64,000 nucleotides of DNA from Bacteroidota bacterium. Lineage in GTDB: Bacteria > Bacteroidota > Bacteroidia > Cytophagales > Cytophagaceae. The stretch is from assembly GCA_023458555.1 (NCBI GenBank), contig JAEWYS010000004.1:124001-188000 (forward strand), given 5' to 3'. The first letter of the stretch is position 1, and each line of letters starts with the position of its first letter. Positions 45,327 to 53,057 of this stretch are shown here, one piece after another. Under the pieces are notes generated by a model. The model saw only the letters and a list, made by a program, of their open reading frames with translations, did no database searches and was not told where the DNA came from. The translations under genes and the position numbers were made by a program.

Positions 45327-46883
45327 ATGCAAAGATACAACATTTTGTGGGCCGATGATGAAATCGATCTCTTAAAACCGCATATCTTATTCCTCGAATC
45401 AAAAGGATATGATATCACTCCGGTACACAGCGGAGCCGATGCATTGGAAAAGATCGAACAGGAGAAATATGATATTGTGTTTCTTGACGAAAACATGCCG
45501 GGTATGTCCGGTCTGGAAACACTAACTCAAATCAAAGCCCGCAAACCGGAGATACCGGTGATCATGATTACCAAGAGTGAAGAAGAGCATATTATGGAAG
45601 AGGCTATTGGTTCCAAGATTGCAGACTATCTGATCAAGCCGCTCAACCCCAACCAGATTCTTCTGTCTGTCAAAAAACTGCTTGAAAATAAAAAGCTGAT
45701 CACCGAACGAACCAACATCGGCTATCAGCAGGATTTTCGCAACATAGCCATGGCCTACAATGACCGTATTGGGCATGAGGAATGGAGCGAGATCTATAAA
45801 AAACTCATCTACTGGGAACTCGAAATCGATAATACCGAGCATAAAAGCATGAAAGACATTATCGATATGCAAAAAAATGAGGCCAATAACAATTTTGCCA
45901 AGTTTATACTCGAAGAGTACGAAGACTGGCTCAACGATCCTCAGGCAGACAAACCACTGCTGTCGCACCAGCTGATGAAAAAGAAGGTATTTCCGCTGCT
46001 GAAGGAAAATCAGAAGCTTTTTTTCGTAGTTATCGACAATCTGCGTTACGATCAATGGCGGATCATTGCTCCCCAGCTAAACAATTATTTCACCACGGTC
46101 GAAGAGAGCTCTTACTATTCCATACTGCCTACGACCACCAACTTTGCCCGCAACGCCATTTTCTCCGGTCTGCTGCCTTCCGAAATGGAAAAGAAACATC
46201 CCGATCTCTGGGTAAATGATGATGAGGAAGAAGGGAAAAACAACCATGAGGAAGAGTTTCTGGCTGCTCAGCTAAAGCGCAACAATCTGGGCCATATAAA
46301 GCACAGCTACCACAAAATCACCAATGCTGCCGCCGGCAAAGCACTGGCTGACTCGGTCAATAATCTTATGAGCAATGACCTTAATGTCATTGTCTACAAT
46401 TTTGTCGATATGCTTTCGCATGCCCGCACCGACACAGAAATGATTCGCGAACTTGCACCGGATGAATCAGCCTACCGGTCGATTACCCAAAGCTGGTTTC
46501 AGCACTCCCCGCTGCTGGAAGCGCTCAAAAAAATCATTGGAAAAGGCTACAAGCTGATCATTACTACCGACCATGGAACCGTACGGGTCAAGCGGCCTTT
46601 CAAAATCATTGGTGACAAAAACACGAATACAAATCTTCGGTACAAGCACGGCAAAAATCTTGGCTTTGATGAGAACAATGTACTGATAGCACGTAAACCG
46701 GAACGCTTTTTTCTGCCCAAACGCAATGTCAGTACTGCCTATGTTTTTGCAATAGATGATTATTTCTTTGCTTATCCCAATAATTTCAACTATTATGTAA
46801 ATTATTATAAGGACACTTTTCAGCACGGTGGGATTTCGCTGGAAGAAATGATCGTTCCCTTTATACTTATGGAATCCAAATGA
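45327..46883 (+). CDS. porX: PorX, type IX secretion response regulator with PglZ domain
   Basis: 518 residues. Receiver domain (1-120): acidic pair D10-D11, phosphorylation site D54 in 'VFLDENMPGMSG' and Lys in 'DYLIKPLNPN'. After a helical linker comes a PglZ (alkaline phosphatase-superfamily) domain (about 205-518) with 'FVVIDNLRYDQWR', 'LPTTTNFARNAIFSG' and 'LIITTDHGTVRVKRP'. PorX controls type IX secretion together with PorY and a sigma factor, and its PglZ domain is a zinc phosphodiesterase acting on cyclic oligonucleotides in studied species. Start ATG 45327 chosen; the open frame upstream to 44592 is antisense to the HD gene. It overlaps tsaE by 4 bases. Confidence 0.96.
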   Translation: MQRYNILWADDEIDLLKPHILFLESKGYDITPVHSGADALEKIEQEKYDIVFLDENMPGMSGLETLTQIKARKPEIPVIMITKSEEEHIMEEAIGSKIADYLIKPLNPNQILLSVKKLLENKKLITERTNIGYQQDFRNIAMAYNDRIGHEEWSEIYKKLIYWELEIDNTEHKSMKDIIDMQKNEANNNFAKFILEEYEDWLNDPQADKPLLSHQLMKKKVFPLLKENQKLFFVVIDNLRYDQWRIIAPQLNNYFTTVEESSYYSILPTTTNFARNAIFSGLLPSEMEKKHPDLWVNDDEEEGKNNHEEEFLAAQLKRNNLGHIKHSYHKITNAAAGKALADSVNNLMSNDLNVIVYNFVDMLSHARTDTEMIRELAPDESAYRSITQSWFQHSPLLEALKKIIGKGYKLIITTDHGTVRVKRPFKIIGDKNTNTNLRYKHGKNLGFDENNVLIARKPERFFLPKRNVSTAYVFAIDDYFFAYPNNFNYYVNYYKDTFQHGGISLEEMIVPFILMESK

Positions 46884-47308
46884 GCTCTGCCAAGGAGATA
46901 ATCAGCAAAAGTCCGGACGATTTGCCGGAAGCATCCGAATTAATCCTTAACTTTGCCGGCCCGACCAGAGTCTGGGCCTTTTACGGAGAAATGGGCGCAG
47001 GGAAAACAACCCTGATCAAAGCTGTCTGTGCAGCCATGGGAGTAAGGGATATGGTAAGCAGCCCAACCTTTTCGATCGTAAATGAGTATATAACCTCCGC
47101 CGGAGAGCCAGTCTTTCATTTTGACTTTTACAGGATCAATTCTGAAAGAGAAGCGCTGGATATTGGTTGTGAAGAATATTTTTACTCCGGCAATTATTGT
47201 TTTATAGAGTGGCCTTCCAGAATACCCGGTCTGATTCCGGACGAACATATGGAAATCCATATAAAAGAGGAAAGCGACCAACGAACGATCCAAGTTATAA
47301 AGAAATGA
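46880..47308 (+). CDS. tsaE: tRNA threonylcarbamoyladenosine synthesis ATPase TsaE
   Basis: A 142-residue P-loop protein with Walker A 'GEMGAGKTTLIKAVC', then 'VSSPTFSIVNEY' and 'FHFDFYRI', the family signatures. TsaE works with TsaB and TsaD to make t6A37 of ANN-decoding tRNAs. The start overlaps porX (ATGA) and the end overlaps ald (ATGA), so the three are cotranscribed. Confidence 0.96.
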   Translation: MSSAKEIISKSPDDLPEASELILNFAGPTRVWAFYGEMGAGKTTLIKAVCAAMGVRDMVSSPTFSIVNEYITSAGEPVFHFDFYRINSEREALDIGCEEYFYSGNYCFIEWPSRIPGLIPDEHMEIHIKEESDQRTIQVIKK

Positions 47309-48519
47309 AAAGCAAGGGAATTGAAGTACTTGCCAAAGGACATGCCCTGTATCCGCAGGAATCGCTGATGAAGGTTGAAAGCCGGAAACAAAACCTGTAC
47401 ATAGGTATACCCAAAGAGCTGGAAACTATGGAAAACAGGGTCTGTCTGACCCCGGATGCCGTAAGAATACTCACCTCCAACGGGCATGAAGTAATCGTAG
47501 AAGCCGGCGCCGGGAAATATGCCAAATATACCGATCAGGAATACAGCGACAACGGCGCTCAGATCTCTTACTCCACCGAAGAAGTTTTCAAGGCCGATAT
47601 CATACTCAAGGTAGAACCGCCCACTCTGCAGGAAATAAGCCATATGAAACAGGGGAAAGCTCTGATTTCGGCATTGCAGACGGCTATGATCACCCCCGAA
47701 TATATCAATGCGCTTAACAGACATAAGATAACCGGACTGTCTTTTGAACATATCGAAGACAAAGCGGGAAGCATGCCTGTAGTAAGAGCCATGAGCGAAA
47801 TAGCCGGGAGCACCGTGATGCTGATCGCTGCCGAATACCTGAACAGTATCAACGGCAAAGGGATCATACTTGGCGGTATAACCGGGGTACCACCTACCAA
47901 AGTACTGATACTCGGAGCTGGTACGGTAGCCGAATATGCAGCCCGTACAGGAATCGGTCTGGGAGCCGAAGTAAAAATCTTTGACAACCATTTGTACAAG
48001 CTTCGCCGTCTCAAGCATGATCTGGGTCTCCAGATATATACATCAACAATTGACACCTATACCCTGCGCAAAGAATTGCGCGAAGCTGATGTTGTGATTG
48101 GCTCGCTCAGAGCAGAAGAAGGCGGAAGTGTCTGCGTTGTCACTGAGGATATGGTCATGGAAATGAAACCCAACTCAGTCATCATAGATGTAAGCATTGA
48201 TCAGGGCGGCTGCTTTGAAACTTCCAGAGTGACAAGCCTTAAAGAGCCGGTCTTTCGCAAATATGATGTCATTCACTATTGTGTGCCCAATATTCCTTCC
48301 ATAGTAGCCCGTACAGCTACCAATGCGCTTAGCAACATATTTACCCCCATACTGCTGCAAATCGGCAAAAAAGGCGGTGTGGAAGAAATGATTTATGCCA
48401 AAGAGTGGTTTATGCGCGGAATATATACTTACAAAGGCCATCTGACCCAGCCCTATATTGCTAAAAAATTGGGTATCAAATACAAAGATCTAAATCTACT
48501 GCTGGCAGCCAGATTCTGA
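47305..48519 (+). CDS. ald: Alanine dehydrogenase
   Basis: 404 residues. The N-terminal AlaDh/PNT domain has 'IGIPKELETMENRVCLTPDAV' and the Rossmann NAD domain has 'VLILGAGTVAEYAARTGIGLG'. It interconverts alanine with pyruvate and ammonia using NAD. It has about 30 extra N-terminal residues compared with the 370-residue enzymes, a form I recall from Bacteroidota. ATG at 47305 overlaps the tsaE stop; the frame open further upstream is inside tsaE. Confidence 0.92.
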   Translation: MKSKGIEVLAKGHALYPQESLMKVESRKQNLYIGIPKELETMENRVCLTPDAVRILTSNGHEVIVEAGAGKYAKYTDQEYSDNGAQISYSTEEVFKADIILKVEPPTLQEISHMKQGKALISALQTAMITPEYINALNRHKITGLSFEHIEDKAGSMPVVRAMSEIAGSTVMLIAAEYLNSINGKGIILGGITGVPPTKVLILGAGTVAEYAARTGIGLGAEVKIFDNHLYKLRRLKHDLGLQIYTSTIDTYTLRKELREADVVIGSLRAEEGGSVCVVTEDMVMEMKPNSVIIDVSIDQGGCFETSRVTSLKEPVFRKYDVIHYCVPNIPSIVARTATNALSNIFTPILLQIGKKGGVEEMIYAKEWFMRGIYTYKGHLTQPYIAKKLGIKYKDLNLLLAARF

Positions 48520-48561
48520 GATTAATCAGGCACAGAATTTTAATTATAGGTTTTATTCCCC

Positions 48562-48603
48562 GATTTGCGTAGGCCAGTTCGCTGGTTTACGCAGATCTTT
48601 TTT
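48562..48603 (+). terminator. Strong terminator after ald
   Basis: A 16-base stem (48562-48577 with 48582-48597, three G-T wobbles) closed by the stable TTCG tetraloop and followed by six T. It ends the porX-tsaE-ald operon. Confidence 0.92.
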
Positions 48604-48881
48604 CCGGAACATTTTCTCTATCCAATCCCTTTAAATTGATTTGCCCGTTTTTAAGTCTCTTTTTTCTATTTTTTTTCATAACCCGGCCACTATAAGCATA
48701 AAACTTAAATCAACAAATATCATATACACCCAAGTGCCAACACCTTAAAAAAACCAACCTTAATTATATTGCCTTATTACACTTTCCCTCTATTAGTATC
48801 TGTAAAGAAAATATTTCGAAAAATTGCCAAAACAATTAAATATAATAATTTAGCATCCAAAACATACTTTAAATTAATTAT
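48604..48881. other. AT-rich intergenic region before lipoprotein gene
   Basis: Beyond the terminator, this stretch of about 280 bases is very AT-rich and presumably holds the promoter of the downstream lipoprotein gene. I see no exact promoter consensus, RNA gene or ORF. Confidence 0.4.
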
Positions 48882-49634
48882 ATGAAACAACTTCACCTTC
48901 TGTTCATTCTTGTCATTGGTGCTTTGGTATTTCAGGCATGCAAAAAAGATGATGAGGCCAAACCTACTCCAACGACAGCTGTCCAGCCGACTCCTAAAAA
49001 ACCATATGAAAAGCGCTGGGAAATTTCAGACCCGACCAAGCGGCTTGCGGATGGAGATTTGCGCAATATGATCGCTATCGAGTTTGCATATAACACCTAT
49101 GTTATATTTTTTTCTGATGGAGCAGCCTATTCCGGCAATTATAGAGAAATCAACTCCGGCACACTGGAATTGGGAAAGTATGGAATACTTACAATCAATA
49201 TACTTAATGAAAAAACATTTGGTTTCACGCTCAAAGTCGACAACGAAGACTTTATTGTCACTTCTGCAGCAGCGACCGTAATGTCTTTATCTTCCAAAAC
49301 CGATGCTCTCTGCAACACATGGAAAATTGTCAAAACAACTCCCGGTGATATTATGGAACCTGGCGAAGAATGCTATGTTACCTTCAGCGCTTATGGCACC
49401 TATCTTGTAAAGATATTGCTAAACGGAGAACTTGAGGATATAAGCACCAATACCTGGATGTGGTCTGATAGCGACGAAACATCTTTCTGCTATGGTGACT
49501 GGGACGGGCAAAATATTTCATCCTGCGACGACCTGGGCTCTGTTTCTGTACAACTACAGGAAAACAACAGTAAATGCATCATTGTCGAAAAAGTATTTGA
49601 CGAAGTTGTCACATACGAGCTAGTTGTTCAATAA
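48882..49634 (+). CDS. Predicted lipoprotein with two lipocalin-like segments
   Basis: 250 residues with a lipoprotein signal (lipobox Val-Phe-Gln-Ala-Cys, C20), then a Thr/Pro-rich linker (about 21-40). The mature domain seems to contain two similar parts, each starting with a Trp motif ('RWEISDPTKRL' near 45 and 'CNTWKIVKTTPGD' near 147) followed by 'FSDGAAYSG' or 'FSAYGTYLV'. This is the pattern of lipocalin-like lipoproteins common in Bacteroidota. Function is unknown. It is transcribed alone, followed by a long perfect hairpin. Confidence 0.75.
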   Translation: MKQLHLLFILVIGALVFQACKKDDEAKPTPTTAVQPTPKKPYEKRWEISDPTKRLADGDLRNMIAIEFAYNTYVIFFSDGAAYSGNYREINSGTLELGKYGILTINILNEKTFGFTLKVDNEDFIVTSAAATVMSLSSKTDALCNTWKIVKTTPGDIMEPGEECYVTFSAYGTYLVKILLNGELEDISTNTWMWSDSDETSFCYGDWDGQNISSCDDLGSVSVQLQENNSKCIIVEKVFDEVVTYELVVQ

Positions 49635-49643
49635 AAATTAAGC

Positions 49644-49684
49644 TATGCTATAAAGCGGCTTTTTCAAAGCCGCTTTATAGCATA
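49644..49684 (+). terminator. Nineteen-base perfect hairpin after the lipoprotein gene
   Basis: Positions 49644-49662 and 49666-49684 are perfectly complementary (19 bases) around a TTC loop, starting 9 bases after the stop. There is no T tract after it, unlike the other terminators here. Confidence 0.7.
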
Positions 49685-49910
49685 CACTCCTCTATCCCTT
49701 ACACATACCTTTATACCATTCCTGTTGCCAGAATATTCTCACTTCTTTCCAAGAGCAATTGAGGGTATAAGCTGCCACTGGTTCTTCGCTTTACCCGATA
49801 CTCTCCTGGCTATTTCGCCTTTCACAAAAGCGCCTTATCCTCTGCACACAGAGTTTGCTTCAATCAATAACAATAAAGCCCGAAAGCAATGCCGGCGGAA
49901 ATCTCCAAAC
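49685..49910. other. Intergenic stretch between two hairpins
   Basis: About 225 bases between convergent genes. A 75-codon frame (49725-49952) runs through it and into the next terminator, but its composition is not protein-like. I see nothing else here. Confidence 0.4.
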
Positions 49911-49946
49911 AAAAAAGCTGTCGGAGTATGCTCCGACAGCTTTTTT
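49911..49946. terminator. Bidirectional terminator
   Basis: A perfect 16-base stem (AAAAAAGCTGTCGGAG / CTCCGACAGCTTTTTT) with a TATG loop and flanking A and T runs. It terminates the leftward OmpA/TSP3 gene and any rightward readthrough. Confidence 0.9.
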
Positions 49947-49978
49947 AATTAATTACTATTAGCAAATATAATTCGTTC

Positions 49979-50938
49979 CTATTCGTAGAAGATATTCATT
50001 TCTACCCGTCTGTTGAGACGGCGACCTTCATCGGTATCATTGCCTGCTTTAGGCTTGGTCTCTCCAAACCAGGCGATCCTGATTTTATATTCATTTACTC
50101 CTTTGCTTATCAGATAGTTTTTGACTGCTCTGGCTCTGTTTTCGGAGAGCTCCATATTGGCATTGTCATCGCCCACATCATCGGTATGTCCTTCGAGGTA
50201 CAGATTAGCCTGAGGGTTGTTGCGCATTACCTTGGCCAGATCGTTGAGCGAAGGATACGATGAAGTCATGATCACGTCCTTACCGGTTTCGAAGAGCAGA
50301 TTTTCGAAGGCTTTACGCAGGGCTTCCTGTTCTTCTTTCTTGATTTCCGGACAACCTTTATTGGCAGCCAGACCTTTTACTTTGGGGCACAGATCATCAA
50401 AATCGCTGATGCCATCACCATCGGAGTCGATAAACGGCGGCGGGCAGCCTCTCCTGTTTTCCGGCCCTCGCTCATCGGGACAGTCGTCCTGATGATCCGG
50501 TATACCATCACCATCGGTATCCGGACAGCCCTGAAACTTCTTGATACCCGGCTGATCAGGGCATTTGTCTTCATTGTCCTTAAATCCGTCATTGTCGCGG
50601 TCACCCCACGGACAGCCTTTGTTGGCTTTGGGGCCCGGCTCATTGACACATTCGTCTTCATAATCGTACAGACCGTCAAAGTCCGAATCAAAAGGACAAC
50701 CAAAAGGTGTTACTTTTTCCCCTTTGGGGGTATTGATGCATTTGTCTCTGCCATCGGGCACACCGTCGCCGTCGCTATCCTTATCGTGATATGTCGGGGT
50801 ATATGGCTCCCTTTTTTTCTTAGCGGCTTTCCGCTGAGCTTTTTTCATCTTGTTGGCCTGCTTCGGATTCTGTGCCTGCAGCTCGGGCAAAAAAACAATA
50901 GAGATAAGCAGAAAAAATAATAGGTAAATTTTTCTCAT
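49979..50938 (-). CDS. OmpA-family protein with thrombospondin type 3 repeats
   Basis: 319 residues: signal peptide (1-22), a basic Lys/Arg stretch (about 24-45), five or six calcium-binding thrombospondin-3 repeats (about 53-205; units such as 'DSDGDGVPDGRDKC' and 'DTDGDGIPDHQDDCP'), then a C-terminal OmpA domain (about 218-319) with 'LYLEGHTDDVGDDNAN' and 'EGRRLNRRVEMNIFYE'. It probably spans the periplasm in a calcium-stiffened form and binds peptidoglycan. This architecture is frequent among outer-membrane proteins of Bacteroidota. Lone gene with its own terminator. Confidence 0.92.
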   Translation of the reverse strand: MRKIYLLFFLLISIVFLPELQAQNPKQANKMKKAQRKAAKKKREPYTPTYHDKDSDGDGVPDGRDKCINTPKGEKVTPFGCPFDSDFDGLYDYEDECVNEPGPKANKGCPWGDRDNDGFKDNEDKCPDQPGIKKFQGCPDTDGDGIPDHQDDCPDERGPENRRGCPPPFIDSDGDGISDFDDLCPKVKGLAANKGCPEIKKEEQEALRKAFENLLFETGKDVIMTSSYPSLNDLAKVMRNNPQANLYLEGHTDDVGDDNANMELSENRARAVKNYLISKGVNEYKIRIAWFGETKPKAGNDTDEGRRLNRRVEMNIFYE

Positions 50939-51105
50939 GAAATTAATTATGCATTAAGACCCCTTTGTACGGCATAATTTATTCAAAAGTTTTTGCATTT
51001 ACCCGGCATCAGCCCACCCGGACCATCTTTTTACCGACGCAATGACCTGCTAAAATACAGTAAGACAAAAGATAACACAGAGCACTTCGAAACACGGGTA
51101 TCCTA

Positions 51106-51894
51106 TTATTTTTTTATTAACATAGCGCTATGCACCTGCCCTGTTCCTGTTGTCTTTACAAAATAAGCCCCGGAAGCCAGTCCTCTCAGATCAATACGTT
51201 CTGTATCAGACTGCTCTATCAGCAGATTGCCTGACAGATCGGTAATAATCACCGATCCCTGTCCGGTGCGGGTCATATACAGAAAATCAGCGGCCGGATT
51301 GGGATAAAAGAACTGACCGGTGTTTTCGAGCGCCTGCAGACGCACTGCCGTAATGCTCCGCTCGCTTACTGTGAGTGAAGAGAGATAAACCTGATCGCCT
51401 ACCGGCACATCGTTGCCATCGCCTGCATTGACAGCTGCATAAAATGTCACATCGCCCGCACCTCCATTGGCCGGTGCTGTCCAGTTGACTGTCCAGCTGC
51501 GGGTGTCGTTGGCGGCAGCTATACCTTCGGCCGTATGTGTGACAGCATTGTTGCTGTTGACCAGCTGCATGGCTCCGGAAGATGCTGAAAAACTACCGAC
51601 CTTGCTGTTACCACTCTCGGCAGTAAGCTCAAAACCCATGGTGGAGGCTCCGGTATGTGAGCCTGTAACAGTAATCTGGTATTGCCGGCCGGGCTCATAG
51701 CCTTCCTGCGGTATATTGGTGCTGATAAGATTGGACACTGTCTGCGCTACAAAAGAGGTATGGCACGTGGTGCAGTTTTGTCCGTCCATGGGAGAACCGG
51801 TAAAGCCACCGGGAGAACCGGTATCGCGCAGTGCGGCTCCTGTGATGGCCATGCCAGCCAGCAGCGCTGTAAGTAAAAGATGATTTTTTTTCAT
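51106..51894 (-). CDS. Secreted choice-of-anchor V-type protein with CxxCH motif and type IX sorting domain
   Basis: 262 residues from the ATG at 51894 (MKKNHLLLTALLAG), which gives a clean signal peptide; a Met 10 codons upstream is also open. The mature N-terminus reads 'GSPGGFTGSPMDGQNCTTCHTSF', as I recall for the choice-of-anchor V domain; C41-x2-C44-H45 is a potential haem c attachment site. A Reeler-like beta domain follows (about 65-170) with 'QYQITVTGSHTGASTMGFEL'. The C-terminus (about 190-262, starting 'FFYPNPAADFLYM') is a type IX sorting domain. Role unknown. Confidence 0.85.
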   Translation of the reverse strand: MKKNHLLLTALLAGMAITGAALRDTGSPGGFTGSPMDGQNCTTCHTSFVAQTVSNLISTNIPQEGYEPGRQYQITVTGSHTGASTMGFELTAESGNSKVGSFSASSGAMQLVNSNNAVTHTAEGIAAANDTRSWTVNWTAPANGGAGDVTFYAAVNAGDGNDVPVGDQVYLSSLTVSERSITAVRLQALENTGQFFYPNPAADFLYMTRTGQGSVIITDLSGNLLIEQSDTERIDLRGLASGAYFVKTTGTGQVHSAMLIKK

Positions 51895-52154
51895 GTGTTT
51901 AAAGAGAATTAGATGGTTAGACATCTAACAACCCGATATGCTTTCATTTGTTCAAAACAATTACTGATAATGAAGCGGATACATATATTAAACTTCTTCC
52001 GAAGTCTTAACAGCACAGATTGATAACTTATATTTTTACTAACACTCCAACTATTAAATCTATTCTTCTAATGATTTTTTTGACTTTCAAAATCAATTAT
52101 ACTGGCAAAGGTCAAGTGACTGAATGGTAATTATTAATATTTTCCGGGACATAA
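51895..52154. other. AT-rich intergenic region
   Basis: About 260 bases upstream of the leftward CxxCH protein gene and of a rightward promoter. It should contain the leftward promoter. I find no gene or strong hairpin in it. Confidence 0.4.
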
Positions 52155-52185
52155 TTTGTCTGCAATATTTATTTGACTACCTTTG
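52155..52185 (+). promoter_or_regulatory. Full Bacteroidota promoter (TTTG-N19-TAnnTTTG)
   Basis: TTTG (52155-52158), a 19-base spacer and TACCTTTG (52178-52185) match the -33/-7 consensus of the Bacteroidota primary sigma factor exactly, including spacing. It is the best promoter I found in the window. Transcription would start near 52192 and read into the two small paralogous frames and the nucleotidyltransferase-HEPN gene. Confidence 0.75.
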
Positions 52186-52293
52186 CAACAGACTGATACA
52201 TAAATATATCAACTCTCCACCACAGATCGAAAGCCTGAGCGTTTTCTCCCTATAAGTATCTGTTAGCGTTCTGTCCGGTGGTACTTGCATCAT

Positions 52294-52624
52294 ATGCTAA
52301 CAGGTCACAACCGGCAGCGGATCACCAGGTGAAAAAGCCGCCAACACGTCACCGCGGTACAAAAAACTGAAGGTAAAGCTATCGCCGCACTCCTATCTCA
52401 CCAAAAAACATGTCGAAGGGCTCGACCAGCTGCTGGATTTTACCAGCCCACGTGTGCTCAACCGCCAGCTGCGCGATGTATTTATGTTTGCCCTCATACT
52501 GGATGATGGCCTCAATATTGCCAACCAGACCAAGCTGGTTGAGAATTTTCATGTATTGTTCAACTTCTTTGATAATCTCGAAGATGCTCATGATGCAGCC
52601 AGAGCTGACGGAGAGCGAAGATAG
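52294..52624 (+). pseudogene. Small helical protein, first of two paralogues; apparent frameshift near the start
   Basis: From 52301 to the stop at 52624 one frame encodes about 107 codons that read as real protein: 'RYKKLKVKLSPHSYL', 'VEGLDQLLDFTSPRVLNRQL', 'DVFMFALILDDGLNI' and 'NFHVLFNFFDNLE'. No ATG, GTG or TTG is available in that frame before the conserved part except an internal GTG. An ATG at 52294 lies in another frame and would join it if one base near 52303 were extra. I therefore call a frameshifted or mis-sequenced gene. The encoded protein looks all-helical and resembles the product of the frame at 52745. Base composition is richer in G and C than the flanking spacer. Confidence 0.55.
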
Positions 52625-52646
52625 CACCGGTACCTGACCGGCAGGA

Positions 52647-52682
52647 GCTTTCTGGTCACCTGTCAGAAAGCCGCTTCTTTTT
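52647..52682 (+). terminator. Weak hairpin between the two paralogues
   Basis: GCTTTCTG (52647-52654) pairs with CAGAAAGC (52664-52671) around a 9-base loop and is followed by a broken T run. It may be a terminator or attenuator between the small genes. Confidence 0.4.
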
Positions 52683-52744
52683 ACCTGTTATACAGGATGT
52701 ATATTTATTTAATTAGCTGCTTTACCGCAAAAATCCGTATTTCA

Positions 52745-52983
52745 ATGACCTACAACCCAAACCCAAAGGTGGACTGCCTGCTGCAGGCGCTCTTTGATAC
52801 GGCGCCGCCTTACTATCTGAGAATAAGCCTGACGGATCTCTTTTTTGCCTATCTGTGCCATGTAGACGATGATGACCACCAGTACCTCTGCGCGAAACGG
52901 CCACAGACCTGTACGCGCTGTTGCAGTTTCTGGAAAAAGCCGGTCATGTTGCCGCTCCGTCGCCACGCCCGAAAACGGTATAA
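52745..52983 (+). pseudogene. Small helical protein, second paralogue, with internal frameshift
   Basis: The ATG at 52745 opens 'MTYNPNPKVDCLLQALFDTA', continuing with 'PPYYLRISLTDLFFAYLCHV'. Near 52886 the protein-like reading moves to another frame: 'LRETATDLYALLQFLEKAGH' up to a stop at 52981-52983. One missing base in TACCTCTGCGC (adding a C) restores a single frame of about 79 codons. The joined protein aligns with the preceding frame: V..L..LLDFTSPR.L...L.D.F...L against V..LLQALFDTAPPYYLR.SL.DLFF.YL, and both end in an L..F(L)..L-type helix. No such slip site as a slippery heptamer is visible, so programmed frameshifting is unlikely. Confidence 0.55.
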
Positions 52984-53018
52984 AAGCCTCAGGGCTATAG
53001 TATACCAGCGATTTTGTT

Positions 53019-53026
53019 TATATTTG
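53019..53026 (+). promoter_or_regulatory. Possible -7 element before the MNT-HEPN gene
   Basis: TATATTTG matches TAnnTTTG and lies 31 bases before the TTG start, but the -33 box is missing. It may give the MNT-HEPN gene a second promoter. Confidence 0.3.
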
Positions 53027-53057
53027 ACATGTTTTACCAATTAGCTTTTTTAGTATT

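Noticed and set aside
47194..48018. 274-codon leftward frame
   Set aside because: Antisense to tsaE and ald, both of which are clear families.
49725..49952. 75-codon rightward frame
   Set aside because: It runs into the bidirectional terminator stem at 49911-49946 and its composition is not protein-like.
52379..52627. 82-codon leftward frame
   Set aside because: It is antisense to the small helical protein frame, which has the better protein pattern and a matching paralogue next to it.
52880..52895. Programmed frameshift in the second small paralogue
   Set aside because: No slippery heptamer or obvious downstream stimulator is present, so a mutation or sequence error is simpler.
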